NCBI RefSeq assembly: GCF_000337175.1
Contig: NZ_AOIJ01000049.1
Span: forward strand, 79,214-143,213
DNA length: 64,000 bases
Source: Natrinema gari JCM 14663
GTDB taxonomy: Archaea; Halobacteriota; Halobacteria; Halobacteriales; Natrialbaceae
Reading direction: 5' to 3'
In this document: positions 53,587-63,204 of the stretch, in pieces
Position numbering within the stretch: position 1 is the stretch's first letter
Layout of the letters: every line of letters starts with the position of its first letter
Notes under the pieces: generated by a model
The model's input: the letters and a program-made list of their open reading frames with translations, nothing else
Databases searched by the model: none
What the model was told of the DNA's origin: nothing
Program-made: the position numbers and the translations under genes

Positions 53587-54093
53587 TCACTTCGCGAAGA
53601 TGCTGTCGGCCGTCGCCGCCCCGACGACGCTGAAGACCGAGCCGACGGTCACCGCCTTGAACGTGGTCAACACAAGCCCACACGAGGCCGCTGCGTGCTC
53701 GAGGAACGGCCCGGGGGCACGAGCCAGAGAGACGGGATCGCAGGCGGTCGTGGCGTCCTCGAGGAACGTCTCGGGCGCACCGAACAGGAGCGCGAGCGCG
53801 GTCACCGAGCCGAAGGTGACACACATGAGTGAGATAAAGCGGACCGGAACACCGGCGACCTCCTGTTCGTCGTCGATATCCCTGGTCGTGTCCGCCTTGT
53901 ACAGCGCCGCGTAGCCGATCGCGAAGACGATGGCGACGATCGACAGCGCCTGCAGGATGTGCATGTTTTCCGCGAGGACCCAGACCTCCTCAGTGACCAC
54001 GAAGGGGCCGGCGAGCAGGAATCCGCCGACGATCTGCTGGGCGGAGTCCGCGAGCCGGAAATCACGCGGCCGGCGCGGCCGTCGAAGTTTCAT
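53587..54093 (-). CDS. DUF2391-type integral membrane protein
   Basis: 168 residues with four hydrophobic helices: QIVGGFLLAGPFVVTEEVWV, ALSIVAIVFAIGYAALY, FISLMCVTFGSVTALALLFG and FKAVTVGSVFSVVGAATADS. The basic N-terminus (KLRRPRRPRDF) is cytoplasmic. DUF2391 is a poorly characterised membrane family of bacteria and archaea. It neighbours other minus-strand membrane genes (ZIP-like, CaCA exchanger) with small gaps, suggesting a membrane-transport cluster. Confidence 0.75.
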   Translation of the reverse strand: MKLRRPRRPRDFRLADSAQQIVGGFLLAGPFVVTEEVWVLAENMHILQALSIVAIVFAIGYAALYKADTTRDIDDEQEVAGVPVRFISLMCVTFGSVTALALLFGAPETFLEDATTACDPVSLARAPGPFLEHAAASCGLVLTTFKAVTVGSVFSVVGAATADSIFAK

Positions 54094-54180
54094 AGCGAAA
54101 GATTATAGCGGACCGATAAAACGCTCCCGCTCGAACGACCGGTCTTCGAGTCGGGCGAGCGACGACTACACGCGATGGGG

Positions 54181-54921
54181 TCACACGAGGAGCAACAGCG
54201 CGGCGTATCCCGCCGCGCCGACGGCGAACGCCCAGAACCGGCTCTCGCGGTCGGACGGCAGTTCCTCTTTGATCACGTTGAGAATGATCCCGCCGGAGAG
54301 AAACGGCACGAACACCGCGATGAGGAGTTCGGTGTCCTCGAGAACGTATCCGCTCCCGAATCCGGCGATCACCGCGGCCGACAGCACCCACCGACCGCGG
54401 CGATGGTACGTCGTGCCGTGATGAGCCCGGAGGCCGTCGTCGGTGACGAGGAAGTGGAGCCCCATCGCCACGGTAAAGAGGGCGGGGCTGCCGAGTTCGC
54501 GGTCCCACAGGAGGTAGCCGACGATCGCGTTGTAGGCCGCAAACGAGGTGATGTGGAGCCAGAACGAGCCGCTCCCGGCGCGGTCATCGTCGCGTCCCGG
54601 AGCGGCGCTCGCTCGGTGAGCATGGCGGTCAAGCCCGTAGAAGGTGACGAATCCCAGCAGCGCGATCAGGTAGCCGTACTGCTCGGCGAACGCCGCCGGT
54701 GTTCCGTGTGCCGCAAGCGTCGCCGCGGCCGCCCCGACCTCGGGGAGGAGATGGACGAACACGTACGCGACCGAGACGCCACCGGCGAGCGACAGCCACC
54801 GACTTCGGGGAATCCGGCCGCTGACACCCAGTCGTCCGGCGACGAGGTGGACCAGCGCCAGTGCGATCGCGAACGCGGGAGCAGCCACCGCGTCGGAGAC
54901 CGGTGGGCCGTTCGGGCACAT
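54181..54921 (-). CDS. ZIP-like membrane protein
   Basis: 246 residues with seven to eight membrane helices. Possible ZIP metal-site signatures are VAYVFVHLLPEVGAA in an early helix, AMGLHFLVTDDGL in the middle and SGGIILNVIKEELP in a late helix, where ZIP transporters carry histidine and glutamate ligands. The polar central loop (DRHAHRASAAPGRDDDR) resembles the variable ZIP loop. It is a distant member at best; divalent-metal transport is inference. It lies 50 bases downstream of the CaCA exchanger on the same strand. Confidence 0.6.
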   Translation of the reverse strand: MCPNGPPVSDAVAAPAFAIALALVHLVAGRLGVSGRIPRSRWLSLAGGVSVAYVFVHLLPEVGAAAATLAAHGTPAAFAEQYGYLIALLGFVTFYGLDRHAHRASAAPGRDDDRAGSGSFWLHITSFAAYNAIVGYLLWDRELGSPALFTVAMGLHFLVTDDGLRAHHGTTYHRRGRWVLSAAVIAGFGSGYVLEDTELLIAVFVPFLSGGIILNVIKEELPSDRESRFWAFAVGAAGYAALLLLV

Positions 54922-54970
54922 CGACGCCCCCTACACCACTGGCGCGTATCTAGGTTGGTGTCCGATCGAC

Positions 54971-56359
54971 TCAGTCGTCGGCGCTGTAGGGTCGGTCGGC
55001 ACCGATCAACGGCATCGCGTCGCCGATCGTCCCCGCGGTTCGCCGGAGGAGCCGGCCCAACGCCCGGCGGCGGCTGACGAACAGCGCTATCCCGAGGGCG
55101 ACGTAAATCCCGCTGTAGACGAGCAGGAGGTCGGTGCTCGAGACCGGCAATGCGACGATGTCACGGATGATGGCGAACTCGAGGAGGACCTGCGAGAGGA
55201 ACAGGCCGAGCAGCGTAACCGCCTCCCCGACGGAGATTTCGAACCTGAGCAGGAGGGCGATGGCGAAAAACGACTGGGCGGCGGTCAGCCAGATCTCCGC
55301 CGACTGCTTGGAATCGAACGCGAGTACGCCGTATTCACCCAGCGCGAGCGAGTGGACGATGACCAGCGTTCCGATCAGCAGCGTCCACTGGTTGAGCTTC
55401 GAGGAAATCAGGGCGTTGAAGCCGGCAGTCGAGCGCGCCTTGTTCACCAGATAGACGACGACGATGAGCTCCGGCGCTTCGGAAGCCAGCGGCGCGATCC
55501 ACTGGATCATGAAAAAGGAGGGAATGCCGGCGCTCTCGCCGAGGTGTTCGAGCCCGTGAGCGAAGGGTTCGACGGCGGTGAAGATCATCGCGCCGGAGTA
55601 GGCAAAGAGCACGAGGACGGTGGCGATCCGACCCGGCCTCGAAAAGCGCTGGAGGTACGCCGGGACGCCGACGTGGTCCGTCTCGGGTTCGACCTCGCCC
55701 CGAAGGACCACCACGATGTAACAGACGTAGAGCCCGACCAGAAACAGCATGTCGAAGATGTCGATCCCGCCGTTGAGCGGGACGAGGAACGCCCAGAGCG
55801 TCGCGAGCAACAGGAACACGATCTCGAGACCGATCTCCCGGTCTAAGATCACGACGTCCGAGAGGAAGCCCGGTCGGTTCTCGACGGAGGGATCGGTCGC
55901 CGACCCGCGACGGAAGACGGTAAAGAGCGCGACGCCGGCCCAGCCGATGCCGATGAGGATCCGATTCGCACCGGTCATGTTGGCGACGGCCAGGGTACCG
56001 GCTTCGATCCCGCGTTCGGTGCCCGCGAACACGCCCGCGTTCCAGGCGTAGAGCGCATCGACCGCGTACTCGGGTGCGACCGCTAACACGGCAAGGACCG
56101 CGATCGCGAACGCTTGCGGAACGTCCTTCTCAGCAGTCTCGGCCGCCCACGCGAGCAGAAACGACGCGCCGAGGACAGTGAGCCCGGTCAGGAGAACCGT
56201 CCAGAGCGTCGCCACCGCCCGGAACGCAGCCGGCGCTTGATACTCGAGTCCCACGGCCGCCGCGAGCCAGGGGAGAACGCCGGTCGCTCCCACGATGGCG
56301 AGCCAGGGGACTGTCAGTGCGACTGCGGCCGAGATCGCGCCGAGTGCTTGTCGTCTCAT
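54971..56359 (-). CDS. CaCA-family sodium/calcium-type exchanger
   Basis: 462 residues, about eleven helices. The family's two alpha-repeats are recognisable: AVLAVAPEYAVDALYAWN in the first half and QWIAPLASEAPELIVVVYLV in the second, each with the acidic residue in the ion site. Some members exchange calcium for sodium or protons; the ion here is not certain. The last 30 residues are a cytoplasmic basic stretch and an Asp-Asp tail. With the ZIP-like and DUF2391 genes downstream on the same strand it forms a metal/cation transport group. Confidence 0.88.
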   Translation of the reverse strand: MRRQALGAISAAVALTVPWLAIVGATGVLPWLAAAVGLEYQAPAAFRAVATLWTVLLTGLTVLGASFLLAWAAETAEKDVPQAFAIAVLAVLAVAPEYAVDALYAWNAGVFAGTERGIEAGTLAVANMTGANRILIGIGWAGVALFTVFRRGSATDPSVENRPGFLSDVVILDREIGLEIVFLLLATLWAFLVPLNGGIDIFDMLFLVGLYVCYIVVVLRGEVEPETDHVGVPAYLQRFSRPGRIATVLVLFAYSGAMIFTAVEPFAHGLEHLGESAGIPSFFMIQWIAPLASEAPELIVVVYLVNKARSTAGFNALISSKLNQWTLLIGTLVIVHSLALGEYGVLAFDSKQSAEIWLTAAQSFFAIALLLRFEISVGEAVTLLGLFLSQVLLEFAIIRDIVALPVSSTDLLLVYSGIYVALGIALFVSRRRALGRLLRRTAGTIGDAMPLIGADRPYSADD

Positions 56360-56423
56360 GGAGATCGTCTAGGAACGCGTACTGATCGAGCGGCCGTACG
56401 TGGGATGGTGCGGATGCTGCCTG

Positions 56424-57089
56424 CTACTGCTGTGGAGCGCCCTCCTCGTAGGGCTGCACGACGACGAACCCATCCGACCCGGTGAACTCGAGTTGGTAGG
56501 TCTCGTCGGAGGACTGTCCGATCAGGTTCGAGAGCGCGCTGTCGACGTGGCTGCCGGGTGTCGTCTCGCTCCAGGCGACGGTCGCACTGGGGTCGGTTCT
56601 GACCGGTGGGCGCAGGACCAGCGGCTCGCCGTGGGTCGTAATCGCGACGGTCCCCGGCCCCTCGAGGAAGACGTTGGTCATGCCGCCGGCCGAGAAGCCA
56701 GCGATGCTCTCGACGGTCCGGATCTCGTAGGTCACGCTCGACTCGAACGCGAGCACGTCGTTCCCGTTGACCGAAACCGACTGGCCAGCCTCGAGTTCGA
56801 GGAGTTGAATCTTCTTCTCCTGATCCGCGAGATAGAGGTGACCGGTCCCGGTGGCTTCCATCACGGGCGTTCCCTCGTTCGTCGCTGCCTCCTTGAGGAA
56901 GCCGGTGATGCCGCCTTCGGCGGAGGACCGCCCCTCGAAGGAGATGTCGCCGTCGTAGGCGATCATCGAACCGGCCTTCGCGATCACCGAGCCGTCGAGC
57001 GCGATATCCAGTAGCTTGTCGTTCTCGAGTTGGAACTGTTCACCGTCGTCCGTCGGCTCGTTGGTACTGACGAAGTCGTCGATGTTCAT
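56424..57089 (-). CDS. AIM24/TIGR00266-like protein
   Basis: 221 residues of beta-rich sequence. Landmarks are SVIAKAGSMIAYDGDISFEG near the N-terminus, LLELEAGQSVSVNGNDVLAF in the middle and AGGMTNVFLEGPGTVAITTH toward the C-terminus, all characteristic of the AIM24 (TIGR00266) fold. The start MNIDDFVSTNEPTD was preferred over an upstream extension of 20 codons. Biological function in prokaryotes is unknown. It is 64 bases upstream of the exchanger gene on the same strand. Confidence 0.85.
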   Translation of the reverse strand: MNIDDFVSTNEPTDDGEQFQLENDKLLDIALDGSVIAKAGSMIAYDGDISFEGRSSAEGGITGFLKEAATNEGTPVMEATGTGHLYLADQEKKIQLLELEAGQSVSVNGNDVLAFESSVTYEIRTVESIAGFSAGGMTNVFLEGPGTVAITTHGEPLVLRPPVRTDPSATVAWSETTPGSHVDSALSNLIGQSSDETYQLEFTGSDGFVVVQPYEEGAPQQ

Positions 57090-57296
57090 GATAGCTCGAG
57101 CGGATGCTCTACCGACCTCGTCGGACGGGGACGGAAAATAGTTATTCATATTCGATTTTCTGCCGACGCGTTTCGAGTTCCCAAGCTCGTCGTCGGCTGG
57201 TCGGTTGTTTCCGGCGACCGGACAGCGAGCGCCGATCCAGCGACGGGACGGCTGCTGGGTCGAGCTTTTTCAGACTGCGTTCCGAACGGCTCCGAT

Positions 57297-57758
57297 ATGA
57301 CCGACTTCCGCGGAGCCTGGACCGAAGCCGACGTCGAGACCTTCCTCCGGGAGACGACGGTCCCGATTCGGCTCGGCACTCGACGGCCGGACGGATCGCT
57401 GTGGCTCGTCACCCTGTGGGTTCGCTATCGCGACGGCACACTCGAGTGTGCGACGCAGGCGAACGCGGACGTAGTACGATTCCTCCGAAACGACCCGGAG
57501 ATCGGGTTCGATATCTCGACGAACGACATCCCCTACCGCGGGATCAGAGGGACCGGAACCGCCGACATCGAACCCGACGGGAAGCCGGTCCTGCGGGACC
57601 TCGTCGAGCGCTACCTCGGGGGAACGGACTCCCCGCTCGCCGAGTGGTTGCTCGCCGAGGACCGCGAGGAAGTCACGATCCGGATCGAGCCTCGAGAGGT
57701 CTACAGTTGGGACTACAGCGACCGAATGGGCGACGACTCGGACGCGACGACCGAGTGA
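57297..57758 (+). CDS. Pyridoxamine-5'-phosphate-oxidase-like flavin protein
   Basis: 153 residues with the split-barrel fold of PNPOx-like proteins: PIRLGTRRPDGSLWLVTLWV, TLECATQANADVVRFLRNDP and TGTADIEPDGKPVLRDLVER. Such proteins bind FMN or F420 and act as small oxidoreductases or general stress proteins. The ATG after the A/T-rich TCCGAT was chosen because it starts the conserved strand. It is divergent from the AIM24 gene, with a promoter-rich gap of about 200 bases between. No partner enzyme is apparent. Confidence 0.82.
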   Translation: MTDFRGAWTEADVETFLRETTVPIRLGTRRPDGSLWLVTLWVRYRDGTLECATQANADVVRFLRNDPEIGFDISTNDIPYRGIRGTGTADIEPDGKPVLRDLVERYLGGTDSPLAEWLLAEDREEVTIRIEPREVYSWDYSDRMGDDSDATTE

Positions 57759-58773
57759 GGCCGCTCGGACTGGCGTCTCACTGCCCGACGGGATCGTACT
57801 GACTCGAGACCGGAGCGGGAACCGATCGACGGCGGTCGATTCGACCTGACCCGTTCCGACGAGCGATGTCTCCGTACCGCTGTAAGGACGCGATCCTCCC
57901 CCGCCGTCCTAAAGGTTTGTGAATAGACAGGTATGCAGATATGTTTTATTCCATATGTTTTTATTAGCGGTCCGGCGCTGTGGGTCGACAGTCACGGAGT
58001 CGGATACAACTCGGCGGATCGGGACCGGAACACCGGACACGGTGCCGGCATCGTGGTTGCCGAGCCGACCCTCCGAGCGATCGCCACTCCACCGTGAAAT
58101 GTGGCTTCAACGCGGCTCGGCGGTTATCTATTGTCTCGAGCCGGAACGAAGAGAGGGAGACGACCGCTATGCCAGCGTCGGCGGCCAGCGGAACACGAAC
58201 CGAAGTATCTCCGTTGTCCACGGGGTCGATGGCTTTTCGTTCGATCGCTACCATCGATCCCGAGTACGATATGTCTGTATCTAGCTACACTCAAAATTAG
58301 TATGGAACTGTCGGTACAAGGCTTCAAAACGCAAGCTCACAGAGTATCTAGTCACGAAAGTACTGGCTAGAGACCGATCGTCAGAGCGGTAAGGAACCGT
58401 TCTACGCACTGTGGAACGCCCCTCGTGAGAGTACGGCCGCTCGTGAAACCGTCGTCGATCCTCGGGTGCATTACACTCATAGTATTGTAACCAATGGCAG
58501 TTATCGAATCCCAGAAGCACAATTGGGGGCCCGACGCTTCCCTCCCACGAAGTGGCCGAGTCGGATGCCGGATATCGATCGCCATATCATTCGAGACGGT
58601 GGCTATGGATTCTATATCCAGTAGAACGGGGCGGGTTCGCCGTACCTGGACGAGGGACGCTATAACGCCGGAGCTGATCTTCGCCAGCGACTGCCCAATG
58701 ACTCGAGTTCGCCGTGGTTGGCGTGGATTCCATAATACGTGGATTTATGTACATCGGTGACAAGGACTTGCCA
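57759..58773. other. Low-GC gap of about 1 kb with no supported gene
   Basis: Between the PNPOx-like and IclR genes. The first half contains an A/T-rich stretch (57940-57965) and several short frames of poor composition. In the second half a single frame (see the separate entry) stays open across 126 codons save one stop. I see no tRNA, repeat or insertion-sequence ends, but transposition debris cannot be excluded. Confidence 0.55.
58355..58735 (+). pseudogene. Possible decayed coding frame, unidentified
   Basis: Reading from CGA at 58355 gives RKYWLETDRQSGKEPFYALW and onward through RIPEAQLGARRFPPTKW to GYGFYIQ, then a TAG at 58622, then NGAGSPYLDEGRYNAGADLR to a TAA at 58733. The amino-acid choice (many Trp, Tyr, Pro, Gly) is plausible for a protein, though the codons are mixed in GC at the third base. 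There is no start and no homology I recognise. It may be part of a dead gene interrupted by one nonsense codon or simply a chance frame. Confidence 0.25.
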
Positions 58774-59541
58774 ATGCCCGACGAGAGTCAGTTGCTGACG
58801 ACGACCGAAACGTCGTTAGCGGTTATCGAAACCATCCGCGAATTGGACGGTGCGACTCCGGTGGCGCTTGCGGCGTCGCTCGACCTGTCCGAAAGCGCCG
58901 TCTACAAACACCTGTTTACGCTCTCGAAGCACGGCTACGTCGTTTCCAGCGGCGACGAGTATCAGCTCGGGGCCCGGTTCTACCATCTCGGAATGTACGT
59001 CCGGAACCGCAGCAAGATCTACGAACTGGCCGGGCAGTACGTCATCGAACTCGCGGACCGGTCGAACGAGGAATCCGACTTCGGAATCGAGGAAAACGGT
59101 CGGATCGTGACGTTGTTCGACTCCGTCGGGAGTTCGGCGAACCCGAGTTCGCGACTGAACAACTACGAGTACATGCACACCACGGCGATCGGCAAGTCGA
59201 TACTCGCCCGCTTGCCCACGTCCCGCATCGACCGAATCGTCGATCGGTGGGGACTCCCGCGGATCACCGACCGAAGCATTACGTCTCGCGGCGAACTCGA
59301 GGCCGAACTGGCCCGGGTTCGAGAGCGCGGCTACGCGGTCAACGATCAGGAATCGATCCGCGGGAAACGCGTTGCCGGCTGTCTCGCCGAGGACCCGTCC
59401 GGCACCATCATCGGCGGATTTACCGTCTCCGGTCCTGCCTACAGGGTCGAAGATACCGATCTCCACCAGGAGTTCCCCGACATCCTCCATCGGGTCGTTC
59501 CCGAGTTCGAGGCGGCACTCGAGTCACAAGGACTCGTCTGA
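58774..59541 (+). CDS. IclR-family transcriptional regulator
   Basis: 255 residues. The N-terminal winged helix (LLTTTETSLAVIETIRELDG; SAVYKHLFTLSKHGYVV) is followed by the ligand-binding domain (YMHTTAIGKSILARLPTSRI; GYAVNDQESIRGKRVAGCLA), the usual IclR two-domain plan. The ATG of MPDESQLL was chosen over ATGs 9 and 20 codons upstream. It sits immediately upstream of the NhaC-like transporter and L-asparaginase genes and could control them in response to a small carboxylate or amino-acid ligand. Confidence 0.92.
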   Translation: MPDESQLLTTTETSLAVIETIRELDGATPVALAASLDLSESAVYKHLFTLSKHGYVVSSGDEYQLGARFYHLGMYVRNRSKIYELAGQYVIELADRSNEESDFGIEENGRIVTLFDSVGSSANPSSRLNNYEYMHTTAIGKSILARLPTSRIDRIVDRWGLPRITDRSITSRGELEAELARVRERGYAVNDQESIRGKRVAGCLAEDPSGTIIGGFTVSGPAYRVEDTDLHQEFPDILHRVVPEFEAALESQGLV

Positions 59542-59721
59542 CGGCGGTCCGAGCGAGCGAACGGTTCCGTCGCGATGGCGGCAGAATACACCACACCACC
59601 GTACGCTGTGACGATCTAGTTGAACATCACGCAGAAAAGATTCGGGCACATATCCATACGGACGCTTTTGCCCCCATCGCCCAAAAGATTAAAATAGGGC
59701 CTACATCACGTTAGCAAGTGT

Positions 59722-61491
59722 ATGTCATACGAATCGTTACCGTTCGCAGCGCTGTCATTAGCACCGCCAATACTCGCGATCGTGCTCGCGATGTATACGC
59801 GGCAGGTGCTCGTGTCGCTGTTCGCCGGCGTCTGGGTCGGGGCACTGATGATCGCCGACTGGAACCCGATCGCGGCAACGGCGCTATCGATGGACTGGAT
59901 CGTCGAAGTCGTTCGGTCGCCGTTCGATACGAAGTTCCTCGTGTTGATCATGTTCATGGGCGCAGGTGCCGCGTTCATCTACAAATCCGGTGGCATCCTG
60001 GCGCTACAGAACTGGATTGGGAGGTATATCAACACGGCTCGCGATTCACAGATCCTGACGTGGCTCATCGGGATCTTCATCTTTTTCGATTCCTACACGA
60101 GCACCATCGTGACGGGGAACGCGACCCGTGAGCTGTCCGAGAATAACCACACGTCTCGGGAGATGCACGCGTACGTACTGGACTCGACGACGTCGCCCGT
60201 CACGACGTTCGGACCGGTGTCGAACTGGATCGGATACCAGGTCTCGATGATCATCGTCGGGTTCGAAGCCGCGCGGTTCACGGCCGAGGAAGTCGGTATT
60301 ACCGCGTTCGGACTGTTCCTGCAGAGTATCCCGTGGAACATCTACTGTTTCCTGGCCTTCTTCATGGTCGGGTTCATCTCGATCACACAGCGGTTCTACG
60401 GCCCGATGCTCGACGCCGAATGGCGGTCGCGCAAGGAGAAGAAAACCCTTCGGGACGACGCGACGCCGCTGTCCGATATCTCGACCGACATCGGCGAGCC
60501 AAGCGAACAGAACCCGACGCTGTTCAATTTCTTCGCCCCGATTCTGACGTTGCTGGTCGTCGGTATCGTCTCCCTGTGGTGGCTCGGCGGTGGTCATCAG
60601 CCGGGCGTCGACGTTACGACCGCGTTTCAGGAAACCGACGTTGCGCTCGCGCTCCTGTACGGTTCGTTCGCGTTCATGGCCGTCGGAATGCTTGGTGCCC
60701 TCGGTTTCGGCACGATGGATATCGAGGAAGCGAGTGATACCGTGGTCAACGGATTCAAAACGATGATGATCGCGACCGCGATCATCGTTCTCGCCTGGAG
60801 TATCGGACACGCCGCCGAACAGGTCGGAACCGCCGAGTACATCGTCGACGTGATGGTCGGCAGCGGGATTCCCGGGTCGTTCCTGCCCCTCCTCATCTTC
60901 CTCGCCGCGATGTTCATCGCGTTCACGACGGGAACCTCCTGGGGGACGATGGCGATCCTGACGCCGCTTGCGATTCCACTCGGGTACGAACTCGTCGGCC
61001 TCTCGATCCTGCCGGTTCTCGTGGGCGTCCTGTTCGGCGGTGCGATCTGGGGCGACCACGTCTCACCGATCAGCGACACCACGGTCATGTCCTCGATCTT
61101 CGCCGGGTCGGACCACATCGATCACGTGCGGACGCAGATCCCGTTCGCGATGACCGCGGCCGGCGTCACCGTTCTGATGTTGCTCCTGTACGCAGTTGGC
61201 ATCACCTCGGCGATGATCCTGCTCCCGTTATCGGTCGTACTCACCGCGGTCGCCGTCGTCGCTTTGAACAAGTTCGATGCTCGTCGCAAGAACCTCCCGG
61301 AAGTCATGCCGACCGCCGACGCCATCGATAACGGGGAGATCGACACCGACGCGCTCGAGAACGGAACCAGCTCCGACGGGGCGCGCGTAAACGGCCAGTA
61401 CGACCTCCTCAGGTCGATCCCCCTCGCGGCGGTCGGGATCGTCATCGTCTATCTCTGCCTCGTCTTCGCGTTCGTCACCCTCGGGCTCTAA
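59722..61491 (+). CDS. NhaC-family sodium/solute antiporter-like transporter
   Basis: 589 residues with about 12-13 membrane helices. Family features include IMFMGAGAAFIYKSGG, IFIFFDSYTSTIVTGNATRE, FTTGTSWGTMAILTPLAIPL and LFGGAIWGDHVSPISDTTVM, the re-entrant discontinuous motifs of NhaC. The protein has an acidic, Asn-rich loop before its last helix (DGARVNGQYDLLRS). NhaC-like proteins include Na+/H+ antiporters and amino-acid transporters. Being between an IclR regulator and L-asparaginase suggests asparagine or a related substrate, but this is context only. Confidence 0.88.
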   Translation: MSYESLPFAALSLAPPILAIVLAMYTRQVLVSLFAGVWVGALMIADWNPIAATALSMDWIVEVVRSPFDTKFLVLIMFMGAGAAFIYKSGGILALQNWIGRYINTARDSQILTWLIGIFIFFDSYTSTIVTGNATRELSENNHTSREMHAYVLDSTTSPVTTFGPVSNWIGYQVSMIIVGFEAARFTAEEVGITAFGLFLQSIPWNIYCFLAFFMVGFISITQRFYGPMLDAEWRSRKEKKTLRDDATPLSDISTDIGEPSEQNPTLFNFFAPILTLLVVGIVSLWWLGGGHQPGVDVTTAFQETDVALALLYGSFAFMAVGMLGALGFGTMDIEEASDTVVNGFKTMMIATAIIVLAWSIGHAAEQVGTAEYIVDVMVGSGIPGSFLPLLIFLAAMFIAFTTGTSWGTMAILTPLAIPLGYELVGLSILPVLVGVLFGGAIWGDHVSPISDTTVMSSIFAGSDHIDHVRTQIPFAMTAAGVTVLMLLLYAVGITSAMILLPLSVVLTAVAVVALNKFDARRKNLPEVMPTADAIDNGEIDTDALENGTSSDGARVNGQYDLLRSIPLAAVGIVIVYLCLVFAFVTLGL

Positions 61492-61610
61492 CCGGTCGTC
61501 TCATCCGGTTTCGAGCATCGTAAGGGCTCGTCTCGGCCGCTTTCTCCCTCTTCGTGGCGGGGTATGGCCAATCATAATCGGTATACGTATCCTGTCTATC
61601 AGTACCAGGT

Positions 61611-62618
61611 ATGCGATCCGTACACGTCGTCGCGACTGGAGGGACGATCGCAAGCACCTCGACCGGAGCGGGTACCGTTCCGACCGAGTCGGTACAGGAA
61701 TTGGCCGATGCCTATTCGGGCGTTTTCGATCGGGTCGACGTGCAATTGGAACAGCTCACGCAGCTCCCGAGTTCCGAGCTAGCCACCGACGACCTCGAGG
61801 AGATCGGACATCGGATTCGAGCCGTCGCAGCCGACGTGGACGGCATCATCGTGTTTCACGGAACGGACACGATCGAAGAAACGGCCTACTATCTCGATCT
61901 CGTACTCGACGTGGACGTGCCCGTGGTTTTGACCGGGGCACAACGAACCCACGACGAGATCAGTCCCGACGGCCCGGCGAACGTTCGTGGTGCACTGGAT
62001 GCGGCGGCCCACGACCACGTGCAGGACGGCGTCTACGTCTTGTTCAACGAGCAGCTTCACGCCGCGCGAGCGGTGACGAAACGGCACAGTAGCAATCTCG
62101 ATGCCTACGATTCGGGGGACTACGGGCTCGTCGCCGAACGGACACCCGGGGGGTTCTGGTTCTACCGGCAGCCAGAGAGCCTCTCGGCAACGATCCCGAC
62201 CCGGACGATAACCGCGACCGTCGAGTTAGTGACCACATCGACGGACACCGATGGACGCGCGATCCGATACGCTGTCGATCGCGGCGTTGACGGTCTCGTC
62301 GTCGATGCGCTCGGGCTCGGAAACGTTCCCACCGACGTGGCGTCCGCTATCGAGTCCGCGATCGACAACGATGTCGTCGTCGTCGTCACGACGCGGTGTC
62401 GTGATGGGGTCGTGTCCCCCGTGTACGGCTCCGACGGCGGAGCCAAGGCCCTCGCGGAGGCCGGAGTCGTGTTCGGGTCGGACCTCCCCGCTCACAAAGC
62501 CCGACTCAAACTCCTCGTGGCGCTGTCGGCACACGATGACAGTGACGACGTACGAGCCCTGTTCGGGTCCAGTCAGCACGACAGCTACGGATACGTGACG
62601 GCGACCAGTGATCCGTAA
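61611..62618 (+). CDS. ansA: L-asparaginase (type I/II)
   Basis: Hydrolyses asparagine to aspartate and ammonia. It has 335 residues with the two catalytic threonine motifs: ATGGTIAST near residue 12 and VFHGTDTIEETAY near residue 86. Other signature segments are VLTGAQRTHDEISPDGPANV and DGLVVDALGLGNVP. No signal peptide is present, so this is cytoplasmic and catabolic. A TATA-like GGTATACG lies just upstream, and it is separated from the transporter by 119 bases. Confidence 0.93.
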   Translation: MRSVHVVATGGTIASTSTGAGTVPTESVQELADAYSGVFDRVDVQLEQLTQLPSSELATDDLEEIGHRIRAVAADVDGIIVFHGTDTIEETAYYLDLVLDVDVPVVLTGAQRTHDEISPDGPANVRGALDAAAHDHVQDGVYVLFNEQLHAARAVTKRHSSNLDAYDSGDYGLVAERTPGGFWFYRQPESLSATIPTRTITATVELVTTSTDTDGRAIRYAVDRGVDGLVVDALGLGNVPTDVASAIESAIDNDVVVVVTTRCRDGVVSPVYGSDGGAKALAEAGVVFGSDLPAHKARLKLLVALSAHDDSDDVRALFGSSQHDSYGYVTATSDP

Positions 62619-63204
62619 GAAAATGGAGGCCGACCTCGAGAGCCGTACGAAATCGACCAGCGACACGGACGAGATCACGGAGCCGACGCTGTCGAACTGT
62701 CATCCCGGTCGCAGTGAGATCACGTAGCAACGACCACTGGCGGAGCAGTCACTGCCCTTCCGTGGCCCAATCTGAGGAAAGGACAGGCCAAGCACCAGTT
62801 CGAATATAGTGCAATTAAGTAAACTCTATTTCAGATCAATTCGTGAATAGTCTCGACTCAGGTCCCGCTTAGAGACTGGTAATAGGTCCTCATAGGACCC
62901 CACGGTACGATATTCATAACTTTGTAAGCTATTACGACAAACTTTCTTCTAGAACAGGAATAATAGGTGAACAGGGCAGCCATATCCGAAGAATCGACTA
63001 ATACCCAATTTCCACATGTCACCAATATTGCTCTGCAAAGACAATATTGGTGCCTATAGAACGGGTTCCCATCACTCGGAGAATAATTACGCGGACGCGT
63101 CGTCACGATGGGACCAGCAAGAACCTAACCGGATCTCGCTCCAGCGTCGCGTCCCGTTCCGACACGAGACGGACGGCCGACCGGAACTGTCGTCGTCTGA
63201 CTGC
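62619..63204. other. A/T-rich intergenic region between asparaginase and oxidoreductase genes
   Basis: About 590 bases, convergent between the two genes, with low GC and only short frames. Two inverted repeats are visible: GGTCCT/AGGACC around a CAT (62885-62899) and a longer one at 63020-63052 listed separately. No RNA gene or insertion-sequence end was seen. Confidence 0.6.
63020..63052. promoter_or_regulatory. Perfect 11-bp inverted repeat, hairpin or operator
   Basis: CACCAATATTG (63020-63030) and CAATATTGGTG (63042-63052) are exact reverse complements around an 11-base spacer. It lies about 150 bases past the oxidoreductase stop codon in A/T-rich sequence. Spacing fits a dimeric DNA-binding site or a transcript hairpin; no regulator is assigned. 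Confidence 0.5.

Noticed and set aside
57919..58284. A 121-codon plus-strand frame in the 1-kb gap.
   Set aside because: Composition is poor, with no conserved start or recognisable domain.
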